A DNA stretch of 64,000 bases from Sipunculus nudus (taxonomy: Eukaryota; Annelida; Sipuncula; Golfingiida; Sipunculidae). Below, piece after piece: positions 39,601 to 51,600 of the stretch (within the stretch, counting starts at the first letter, position 1; every line of letters begins with the position of its first letter). Made by a program: the position numbers and the translations under genes. The notes under the pieces were generated by a model. The model did not search any database, was not told where the DNA came from, and worked only from the letters and a program-made list of their open reading frames with translations. The stretch covers positions 8,745,464 through 8,809,463 of the forward strand of contig CM049320.1 of the NCBI GenBank assembly GCA_026874595.1, written 5' to 3'.

Positions 39601-42600
39601 TACGCATGGAAATCCCCACTAATGGTGCACAAAAAACTAGAGGTCTTTTGATCACTTAAAGAGTTAATCGATCCTGATTTTCCAATATCCAATATCCAAA
39701 CCTGTTAAACTTCATGAAAGTCTGCCAGCTCTTTGATGTACCATTTGATCTTGTGTGACTTGATCGTTGGGTTATACGGTACCCGGGTACTCGAAACTGA
39801 GCCGTTCTGGTGTGACATTCAAGATATTTATTTTAAATGTTTTAATAGAAATTAGCATTAATTTTTCAAACTGATTAACATTGCTATTACATACACCAGA
39901 GCGCTGAGCTTGCTTGAAAGAGACCAATTTGAACCTGGCTTACACACGGAAATCCCCCTGTACGGTGCACGTAAAGCTAGTGTTCTTGAGATCATTTTTG
40001 CGGAGTTAATCCTGATTATCCAATTTCCAACCTCCGTCAAACTTCATGGACGTCTGTAAGTTATTCACGGCATGTCGCTCGCAACCCAGACAATTAAGCA
40101 ACTCACATAAGAGATATTTTTTAAGTTTTTTCTGATGTCGCTGAAACAAAAATCTTAGTTTTCAGTCAAATTACATTCTATATGATGTAGATATCATTCA
40201 TATTAATTATCAATAGCATGGCATTCACATCGATCAGACCAGTAGGCTTGTTCAAACCAGATAACAGGGTGAGGTTACGTCAGTGTTACATTCACCGCAG
40301 TCCTGCTAACGTCAAATATGGCGTAACAGACCATCGGCAGTTCGAAATTTAACATGTCATTTTAATAATTATGGTTACTGAAGAAAGACCATGTACGAAA
40401 TTCATCGAGGTACGAAATTTCACAGATTTTACGGTACTTGACATCCTGGGAGGTCTATGGAAATTCTCCTTGTTAACCTGAAATTAGGTCACTGTGACCT
40501 ATATTCTCCGAGCTATGGGGTTCTGAAGTACCCCCCAGAATAATGCAAAATTTAATACAAAAGCTCAAGTATCTGAACAACTAATGCATTAATCACCATG
40601 ATTCTTTGCATGGATATTGATCATGGAGTGTTTCATCAATTTCTGGAGATTGGTGGTGCCACCTATATTTTTTTTATTTTTTACGTTTTTAGCTCAGCTG
40701 ACTGTAAGTCATCTGAGCTATAGGGATCACCTTTTGTCCGTCGTCCGTCGTGCCGTCCGGCCGTCCGGGCGTCTGTCCGTTAACAGGGCACAAATCTTAA
40801 CCGCTAGAACTGGAATCTTCTTACTTGACATCCTGGGAGGTCCATGAAAAATCTCCTTGGAAACCAGAAATTAGGTCTCTGTTACCCATATCCTTAGAGC
40901 TATGGGGCTCCAAAGTACCCCCAAGAAAAGTCCAAAATTTCATACAAAAACTTCAATTTCTCATTAACTACTAGACTGATGGTCATGATTTTTGGCATAC
41001 ATATTGATCATGAGAGGGTCCATCACTTCCTGCAGACTGGTGGTGCCACCTGTATTTTTCGATTTTTATGCAATTTTTTCTCTATTTTTGAGACCTTTAA
41101 AAAGGTGAACATCTGTTAACAAGGCACAAATCGTAACGACTGGACTTAGAATCTTCATTCTCGACACACTGAGAGACCTATGAAAATTCTCCATGGAAAC
41201 CAGAAATAAGGTCTCTGTTACCCATATCCTTCCAGCTATCGGGCCCCAAACTACCCCCCAGAAAAGTAAAAAATTTCATACAAAAACTTCAATATCTCAT
41301 TAAATACTTGACTGATGGTCATGATTTTTGGCATACATATTGATCGTGAGATGTTCCATCACTTCCTGCAGACTGGTGGCACCACCTGTATTGTTAAATT
41401 TCTTTACGAATTTTTTTCTCTATTTTTGAGACCTTTCAAAATGTAAACATCTGTTAACAAGGCACAAATCGTAAAGACTGGACCTAGAATCTTAATTCTT
41501 GACACACTGTGAGGTCCATGAAAAATATCTTTGGAAACCAGAAATAAAGTCTCTGTTAACCATATCCTTCGAGCTATGGGGCCCTTAAGTACCCCCCCCC
41601 CCCAGAGTAGTAAAAAATTTCATACAAAAACTTCAATATCTCAATAACTACATCACTGATGGTCATGATTTTTGGCATACATATTGATCATGAGATGTTC
41701 CATCAGTTCCTGCAGACTTGTGGCGCCACCTGTATTGTTCGATTTTTTACGATTTTTTTCCTCTATTTTTGAGACCTTTAATGATGCTGTCATCTGTTAA
41801 CGTGGCACAAATCAAAATGAATGGACCTAGAATCTCCATTCTTGACACACTGAGAGGTCCATGAAAAATATCCTTGGACACAAGAAATTAGGTCTCTGTT
41901 AACCATATCCTTTGAGCTATTGGGCCCCAAAATACCCCCCCCCCCCTCCCCAGAGTAGTCAAAAATTTCATACAAAAACTTCAATATCTCAATAACTACA
42001 TCACTGATGGTCATGATTTTTGGCATACATATTGATTATGAGATGTTCCATCAGTTCCTGCAGACTTGTGGCGCCACCTGTATTGTTCGATTTTTTACGA
42101 TTTTTTCCTCTGTTTTTGAGACCTTTAAGGATGCTGTCATCTGTTAACGTGGCACAAATCATAATGACTGGACCTAGAATCTTCATTCTCGACACACTGA
42201 GAGACCTATAAAAAGTCTCCATGGAAACCAAAATTAGGTCTCTGTTACCCATATTCTTTGAGCTATGGGGCCCCAAAGTACCCCCAAGAAAAGTAAAAAA
42301 TTTCATACAAAAACTTCAATATTTCATTAACTACTTGACTGATGGTCATGATTTGGGGCATAACTATTGATCATGAGATGTGTCACCACTTCCTGCAGAC
42401 TGGTGGCGCCACCTGTATCTTTGGATTTTTTATGAAATTTTTCCTCTATTTTTGAGACCTTTCAAAATGTGAACATCTGGTAACAAGGCACAAATCGAAA
42501 AGACTGGACCTAGAATCTTAATTCTTGACACACTGAGAGGTCCATGAAAAATCTCCTTGGAAACCAGAAATAAGGTCTCTGTTACCCATATCCTTTGAGC

Positions 42601-45600
42601 TATGGGGCCCCAAAGTACCCCCCAGAGTAGTCAAAAATTTCATACAAAAACTTCAATATCTCAATAACTACATCACTGATGGTCATGATTTTTGGCATAC
42701 ATATTGATCATGAGATGTGTCATCTGTTCCTTCAGACTGGTGGCGCCACCTGTATCGTTCGATTTTTTATGATTTTTTCCTCTATTTTTGAGACCTTTAA
42801 GGATGCTGTCATCTGTTAGCCTGACACAAATCGTAACGACTGGACCTAGAATCTTCATTCTCGACACACTAGAAGACCTATGAAAAGTCTCCATGGAACC
42901 AGAAATAAGGTCTCTGTTACCCATATCCTTCGAGCTATGGGGCCCCAAAGTACCCCCCCAGAGTAGTAAAAAATTTCATACAAAAACTTCAATATCTCAA
43001 TAACTACATCACTGATGGTCATGATTTTTGGCATACATATTGATTATGAGATGTTCCATCAGTTCCTGCAGACTGGTGGCGCCACCTATATTGTTTGATT
43101 TTTTAAAGATTTCTTCCTCTATTTTTGAGACCTTTAAGGATGCTGTCATCTGTTAGCATGGCACAAATCGTAACGTCTGGACCTAGAATCTTCATTCTCA
43201 ATACACTGAGAGACCTATGAAAAGTTTCCATGGAAACCAGAAATTAGGTCTCTGTTACCCATATCCTTCGAGCTATGGGACCCCAAAGTACCCCCCAGAG
43301 TAGTCAAAAATTTCATACAAAAACTTCAATATCTCAATAACTACTTCACTGATGGTCATGATTTGTGGCATAACTATTGATCAAGAGGTGTTCCATCAGT
43401 TCCTGCAGACTGGTGGCACAACCTGTATTTGTTCGGGTTTTTTTTTACGAATGTTTTATCTATTTTTAAGACCTTTAAAGATATGAACATCTGTTAACAG
43501 GGCACAAATCATAAAAACTGGACCTAGAATCTTCATTCTTGACACACAGGGAGACCCATGAAAATTCTCCATGGAAACCTGAAATTAGGTCTCTGTTAAC
43601 CATATTCTTTAGGCTGTATGGCTCCAAAATACCCCCCAGAATAATGGAAAATTTTATACAAAAAGTGCAGTATCTCAATTATTACAACACTGATGGTCAT
43701 AATTTTTGGCATACATATTGATCATGAGCTGTTCCTTCAGTTTCTGCAGTGAGCGTGCGCCACCTCTATTTTTTTTCAAATTTTTACAGATTTTTTTTTC
43801 TCTTTTTTCGAGACCTTTGAAGATGTGGCCATCTGTTAACAGGGCACAAATCGTAACGACTACACCTAGAATCTTCTCTCTTGACATGCAGGGAGGCCCA
43901 TAAAAAGTCTCTTTGGAAACCTGAAATTAGGTCTCTGTTACCCATAACCTTTGAGCTATGGGGCTCCGAAGTACCCCCCAGAATAATGGAAAATTTGATA
44001 CAAAAGCTCAAGTATCTAAACAACTATCGCAGTGATCACCATGATTCTTTGCATGGATATTGATCATGGAATGTGTCATCAGTTTCTGCAGTATGGTGGC
44101 GCCACCTGTATTTTTTTTTATTTTTACGAATTTTTTTCTCTATTTTTGAGACCTCATAAGATGCGGTCATCTGTTAACAGGGCACAAATCGTAACAACTG
44201 GACCTAGAATCTTCTCTCTTGACATGCTGAGAGGCCCATGAAAAGTCTCCTTAAAAACTTGAAATTAGGTCTCTGTTACCCATAACCTCTGAGCTATGGG
44301 GCTCCGAAGTACCCCCCAGAATAATGGAAAATTTGATACAAAAGCTCAAGTATCTGAACAATTATTATATTGATCACCATGATTCTTTGCATGGATATTG
44401 ATCATGAAATGTTTCATCAGTTTCTGCATTCTGGTGGCGCCACCTGTATTTTTTCGATTTTTTTAAGTTTTTTTTCTCTATTTTTGAAACCTTTTAAGAT
44501 TTGGTCATCTGTTAACAGGGCACAAATCATATCAACTGGACCCAGAATCTTCTGTCATGACATGCAAGGACAGTCATAAAAAGTCTATATGGAAACCTGA
44601 TACAAGGTCTCTGTTACTGATATCCTTTCAGCTATGAGGCTCGGAAGTTCCTCCCAGAATAATGCAAAAATTGATACAATAACTAATGCATTGATCACCA
44701 TGATTGTCTACATTTGTATTGATAATGGCTTGTTTCATCAGTTTCTGTAGACTGGTGGTGCCACCTGTATTTTGATTTTTTAAGAATTTTTTTCTTGATT
44801 TTTGAGACCTTTAAACATTTGGTCATCTGTTAACAGGCCACAAATTATAATGACTTGACCTAGAATCTTCTTTCTTAACATGCAGGGAGGTCCATGAAAC
44901 ATCTTGGAAACCTGAAATTAGGTCTCTGTTACCCATATCCTTCATGCTCTGGGGCTCCAAAGTACTCCCCAGAGTAAAGATTTGGTCATCTGTTAACAGA
45001 GCACAAATTATAATGACTTGACCTAGAATCTCCTTTCTTGATATGCTGGGAGGCCCCTGAAAAGTCTACTTGTGCACCTGAAATTACATCTCTGTTACCC
45101 ATATCCTTCATCCTATGCGGCTTTGAAATACCCCCCAGAATAAACATTTGGTCATCTGTTAACGGGGCACAAATCATAATAACTGGACCTAGAATTTTAT
45201 TTTTTGACATGCTGGGAGACCCCTGAAAAGTCATCTTGTAAACCCTGAAAATAGGTGTCTGTTACCATATACTTCATGCTACAGAGCTCCATAGTACCCC
45301 AATGAATATTGGATGATTTTATACAAAAGGTCAAGTTTGGAAAAAGTATTTCATTCAAATTTGACATTCAGATGATAAAATTACTTTTGTCGATGTCTTC
45401 CTGGTCAGCTGAGTGTCATGACCCCTGGGTCACTTGTTTTATTCAGGCCACCAGCAAAAAGGCAGAAAAGAAAGAGGAAAGTGAGGAAGATGAGAGTGAA
45501 GAAGAAAAGGTCAGAGGTCACATGTTAAGCTTAAGGTCAGAGGTTAAAGGGATAAGTTAGAAGTCAAATTTTGATAAGAGGGCATATGTTCAATTTTCAA

Positions 45601-48600
45601 TCAGGTACTTACTTTTGGGATACATCAGATGTCATGACTCAAAATAAATTGGTTATAATTCTCAGTTTGATAGACAATAAATGTATTTATATTTTCCCAA
45701 TAATGAACCAAATTACTGTGAATAAGGAAAATTAATAACCTATAAAAATTTCTAATACTTTTTAGCATGAAACAAGAAATTTCAGATTTTTGTTTATATT
45801 AGCAATTTCATGCGGAAAGGAAGCAGAACTTGATTTATCAATCAATATGGTGGCAAGTTAATTCATTCAATTAATAAATTGCATGACTATTTGTTGGATG
45901 GCTTATATTTGTTTATACCATTATACTACAGCCTAAAAAGAAAGAAGAACCAAAAAAAGTAGAAGAGAAAAAGGAGGAGAAAAAGGTAAATTTAAGGCAA
46001 ATGAAATAACAACGCTGCAGAACTCAATATCATTTTAACAGATCCTGTAACATTTGCTTCCACAAAGTCATATCATAAATGATTTTATAACTATTGTATA
46101 ATAGTGTTGATAGTTGTGCAATTCAGCATTCATACTTTTTACCAATGTTACAATATTCATGTAAAATGTTATATATTTTAATTCAGAGTTGCTGCACTGA
46201 TCTTACAACTGTCCCATACACAAGTATCTTATAATAAGTTAATCATCTCCCGACACCTTTTGTTAAATTAACTCTGCATGTTACATGAATCTTTAAAATA
46301 CTGTATACCTAATGGTGTATACTGTAAAATTGTTTTATTTTTATTTATATCAAATATCTGATGCATGATTTAAGATATAGATAATATGTCCAGACAAATT
46401 GTATGAGGTACCTGTACTGCAGGTCTTCAGTGATGCATACCATATTATACACACTGACAATAACAAGAGTATCATTTCCTTTTGTATTTGGTCATGTTGT
46501 CTCTTTTTCCTAGGATGCCGTGCCTACATTAAGGAAGTTCAAGAAGCCATGGGTGAGTTCTGTTTAAAATAACAATTATTAAATGCAATATTTAATTAAT
46601 ACACTCACTTTCATCAAGTGTCCACAAGAAATTCTCAGCTGAATTGATCTATAATTCCATGAAGATCATGAAATTCCATAAAGGTCTTTTAATAAATGTC
46701 AGAGATGTAAACAAAAAAAATCATGAGACATGCATAATCTTCATTTTCAGAAATAAATAAGTTAATTAAGAGAGTTAAATATATTTAACAAACATCATCT
46801 GGTAGCACATTTAACCCATACAATCTATACTTGTATTTTATTCATTAATGAAGCAGCTATGTCATCATGTATTTATTCTGTGCGGCTGACTATTGCTAGA
46901 TCTAGACCAGGGAGAGAGTTGCGGTGCGGCATTTAAGGGAGGGTATGATTATTTTGACCTAAGTGGGAGCTCCTTAAAAGGACCTTGCAAACTCAGGATG
47001 TGGCTATAAATAGAAGTGCTGCCATAATAAGGAGATCTACAGTACCTCTAATGCTCAGAGAGCTGTGCCCTCTGGTTCACTTGAGATCAGTACCAAGAAC
47101 TCCATCATTTGGCTAGATTCTTTTTGAAATGTTGGTTCTAACCATATATCTAAAGTTAAGCCGCACCTGTAGGAATTTAGTAAAGATACAACTGAGTGAG
47201 CTATCACCTTTAATGTCACTTTAAAGACAGTTCAAATTTGTCCAAAATCTGTGATATGATCAGTAAAAGTGTAATTCACAGACATCTTCCCAAATGGCCC
47301 ACATAGACAATACAGATTTACAATCTCTAACCTGTGGTTTCTGTTCTTATTCTGATAAATGGGAAAATCTTACAAACAGGCAGACATGCTTGCGAAAAAC
47401 GTGACCTCCCTTTGTGGAAATTACTATTTATTACATTTGATACCTTGCCTTTATAATTCTTTGTTTTTCCATTACAGGAGGATTCTGATGAGGAGGAGGC
47501 AGATTTGGTAAGACATTTTTAAATTTCCAGGAATATTTCAATATTGATTTAGAATTCTTCTGTGTGTTCCCCCAGTTTTGACTTTCCCACAATGATCTGA
47601 TAATAATGATAACGATGATAATAAGAATAATAATTATAATGATTGTTATATAACAATAATTCAGGTGGTTGTGTTAAGGGGAGGTTTTTTGATGATTAAC
47701 ATTTGTCAGGGACCAAAAAAGTGGTCATCTTAGCAGGTAGGTCATGATAGTGGGGTGGTCATCACGTGAGAATGCACTGTATTTCATGTACATACCTAAT
47801 ATACATAGTTAATGGGAGTGTTTAAAGACATGAAGCTGTGTTAATGTTGACACCTGTGATTGCGCCTGGTCCACTGTTTTTAACACGCGTTTACAGGATT
47901 AAGGGAACGGTTTCAAGGCAATATTTTGGCAGGTACAGATTTATTTGGAAGAGAAGAAGCTATTTTTTGAGTTAAATTAACATGCATTTTAGGTGATTGA
48001 GCCCCTTTAAAGATTGGGCACCAAGTATAAAGTCACTTAGAGTGAATATTATATGTGGTCAGTTTCTTCCATATCTGTAGATATATAATAATATTTGATC
48101 AAAACGATGGCAAAATTTACTTTTGCTAATAAAGGGATCAAGTGACAAGAAGGAAGAAGAGAAGAAGGAGGAGAAGAAGAAGGTGGTGTCTGAGAGCAAG
48201 TCAGACGAGAGTTCTACGGACGAGAGCGAAGACGACGAACCAAAACCTGCCCCAAAGAAAAAGGTGGTGTCCTCCTCAAGTGAAGATGAAAGTGAAGGTG
48301 AAACAGACAAATCAGAGGTATGAATGAAGTCCAACCATTGTACATATCTGAATAGTTAAAGGTCACATTCATATCTTATACAGACTGTATGGTCTCAAGC
48401 TGAATTTTAAAGAAAGTGTAAGTTTAAATTTGTGCCATTAATGTTGCCATTTATGAACATTATGATTATTATAATGTTTACAGCCAAACTGAACTGGCAT
48501 TAAAAATTATGCCATTTATTTTTTGGTGATTCAAAAAGGGGTGTATGTATATGCCAATTTGTAATTACTTTAACTATAAACCCTTACTTTAGGCTAAAAT

Positions 48601-51600
48601 TAAGCATAGGAAAAAGTGTCACTACAGGTCAGTTTTCAGAGATATTTAAAATAAAATTTACTCTTGATCTTCATTTATCCTCATGTAATCCTATTTAAGA
48701 AGTTTGAATTTAGGATTCATTGATAACAAATCATGGGTGCATTAATTATTTTATTTTCAAAGTAAATGTGACAGCTATTTGTAATATTTGCCTTTGGAAC
48801 TTAGACTGGTTTAGACCAGTTTGTCTACTTATTTGTCTCCATGGACATATCAGTTCATTTCATTTTGATGACTCTCAGTGCCGATTTTTTTTAAATGAGA
48901 CCATGCTCCTATCAAAAAGTCCTGTGCTTTAACTGAATGTGACTTTTAAAGATGTTTTTGTAGTCTTTAGCAGTAGATCCTAGTAGTGTATTAGTGCAAG
49001 TAGTATGAAGTGAATTTTGCTGTGTTTCCTTGTGAGCTATTTTACAATTTTCTTTCAGGTACAGATGTATTCAAATTCAATAATTTTTATATCAGTGAAG
49101 GACTAAGAACTAATAAGCAACAAGATAATAACCATTCAATATAAGTTTGAGTGAATTTTTTATTTGTCTTTGAATTGTTAATAAATATTTTATTACATAG
49201 CAGTAGGTGATTTCATTCTCCAGGTTGGTACACTGTTTAGTCATTGGACAAATAAATATATATAAAAAGAAAATTATAAATTTAAGTGTGGACAAGTTAT
49301 GCTTGATTTGCTTATTTATAATGAAGATCCAAAATATAAAGGTAATAGGTTGAGTCAGTTATTCACATTTATCACTGACATCATTAAGATATTTCATCAT
49401 TTATAGGCTTCTTGCATGAAACCTTAAGTGTGGATTAGATTTCTGGGACTGTATGCATTTAATTCCCTTAAAAACTACTTTAGCTCTCTCTTTCCTCTGT
49501 CTTCCTTCCTCCCATCTTTCCCTCCTTATTAATTTCTTCTTTACTTTTTGGAAATATTATTTCATAATGGAATATTCTCTTGTGAGGACTCTTTATTCTG
49601 TGGCTGAAACAGGTACCAACTTTTGGACTGAAATACAATCAAAACACAATACCCTACATGGACTCAAATACTTGTTGCCATGGAGACATTGTTAAGCACT
49701 AAAAGAACATCTGTTTACTGAAGGAAAATATGTGTAAATTTAAATTGTCACCTGATGAAGGAACATGCCTGCATAGAGTGGAAACCCACTCCAAACAAGC
49801 AGGTGTTTTATATGAAGAAGATTTCTAAGATTAGCAAAAGAAACAAAGTGTCAGGACAGGCCTGTATTAAGTAGTGATACGATGTGGGGTTTGGGATGTT
49901 CCCACCTGTATCACATACGGTTGCTGATGCGCGTGGCAGACAATGTTCCAAGACCAGTTTGATGATAGAAGTCACAGGAGAGAGTCTGGGCCAGTCTTTG
50001 CTGAGGCCCTGCAGTGCCCAGCTAGACATGGTCCCTCTCTCTCTGACTCTCTGAATCTCAGCGCGCACTACAGATAGTTTTGTTACAGAGCTTTCATGTG
50101 ACATATGAGACATACATATCCATATTTCTGCATTTCGTCATAAAAGCTAAACCTTATTGGATGACCCAGTGTAGGTCACAATTACATCAGATTTGTGAGT
50201 TGACTTTATAAGTTTTGCCAGAATCTATTGGGTAAAAGTTCTATGGAAAATCCCATGTCTGACCTGACATGCATCCTGTTATAGACTGACCTACAAATCC
50301 AATTTGGAGGACAGTGCTTATATACACATGCGGAGTCTCATAAAATAACATGTTTTAATTGTGTTCTACCATTCCCTCATAAAGACTAAATACATAAGTC
50401 ATTCTGTGACACTATTTCTGTTTACACAGACTTAAAATAGACCTTAATGGTTTGGTGTACTGTTCTCTGATTAAACTGGGAGAGAAGCCTATATGTGTGT
50501 ATGACCAGATGACTGTTTGTTGGTGTCATCAATTATGAGAAGTCATTCATTGTTCAGTCTGACATGCCTGAAACTGAGCTAAAATTTGTGAAATATGAAA
50601 TGTGAAATATTCCTTGAAATGTGTGTTAAGTCACAAATATGCATTTTCCTACTCCATAACATAAGTACAGACTTGAAGGCCTACAATAATGAATAAGTAT
50701 AGACTACATACCTTTAAGATTACATTTACTTTAAAATATTTATGTACACTCAAGTACTGGAGTCCAAATTTTGGTCTCAAGTACTTGGTAAGTATTACAG
50801 GACTTGAATACTCAAATTCTCCTTACAGCCCTACTTTCTTATTCTCTTCAAGATACTTAGAGATTCAGTAAATCACTCCCATATCATACTAAGTTCTCGA
50901 GGATGTTTCTGCTTTGAACCATTGGCATAATATTATATCTGAAGTTATTCAGTTAGATCTAGGACATGTTATTCAATGATACTGGAAGATCTAAAACAAG
51001 TTTCCAATTTAATTAACATTAACACTTCAAATGAACTGTGCTTCTTGCTCTTTGTTCATTAGTTTTAACTGTCTTAATTGTCTGCAGTTTAGTTTTTCAT
51101 GAACAGTTAGTTCAGTTTCATTTATTAATTGTATTCTGGGCTTATTTCCATCAAGTCCTACAAAATCAGTAGCAAAAAATTTCAAATATGATGTATTCTG
51201 GGCTTATTTCCATCAAGTCCTAAAAAATCAGTTGCAAAAAGTTCCATATATAATGTATTCTGGGCTTATTTCCATCAAGTCCTACAAAATCAGTTTAAAA
51301 AAGTTTCATATATGATGTATTCTGGGCTTATTTCCATCAAGTCCTACAAAATGAGTTTGCAGAAAGTTTTATATATGATGTATTCTGGGCTTTTTTCCAT
51401 CAAGTCCTACAAAATCAGTAGCAAAAAATTTCAAATATGATGTATTCTGGGCTTATTTCCATCAAGTCCTAAAAAATCAGTTGCAAAAAGTTCCATATAT
51501 AATGTATTCTGGGCTTATTTCCATCAAGTCCTACAAAATCAGTTTAAAAAAGTTTCATATATGATGTATTCTGGGCTTATTTCCATCAAGTCCTACAAAA

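Larger units (their letters stand above)
38036..45440 (-). mobile_element. Pearl/Helentron-like (HINE) composite element 2, 7.4 kb
   Basis: The left end AGCTCAGCTGACTG plus CATCTGAGCT folds into a hairpin. A GTCTGTCCGTCTGTC tract follows (38089-38140), then about 19 core units of about 340 bp. The last two are shortened to about 165 bp. The right end holds GTCAGCTGAGTGTCATGACC and CACTTGTTTT. CTCAGCTGAC near the left end and GTCAGCTGAG near the right end are sub-terminal inverted repeats. Further heads occur at 39107 and 40691. The target was a run of seven Ts; no clear target duplication, as expected of T/T insertion by Helentrons. No protein-coding capacity is seen. Confidence 0.65.
37941..47621 (+). 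repeat. Tandem segmental duplication, copy B, split by a 7.4 kb insertion
   Basis: 37941-38035 repeats 35666-35760. Sequence homologous to copy A then resumes at 45441 and runs to about 47621. Without the insertion copy B is about 2.27 kb, equal to copy A. The insertion therefore came after the duplication. Confidence 0.88.

Noticed and set aside
38185-45234. Repeated 60-100 codon frames in the core units
   Set aside because: Recur in both strands with stops and frame changes between units; no protein signature.
38036-45440. Canonical Helitron
   Set aside because: No TC start, no CTRR preceded by a spaced hairpin and no A/T target; the T-run target, sub-terminal inverted repeats and core array fit the Helentron-associated type better.
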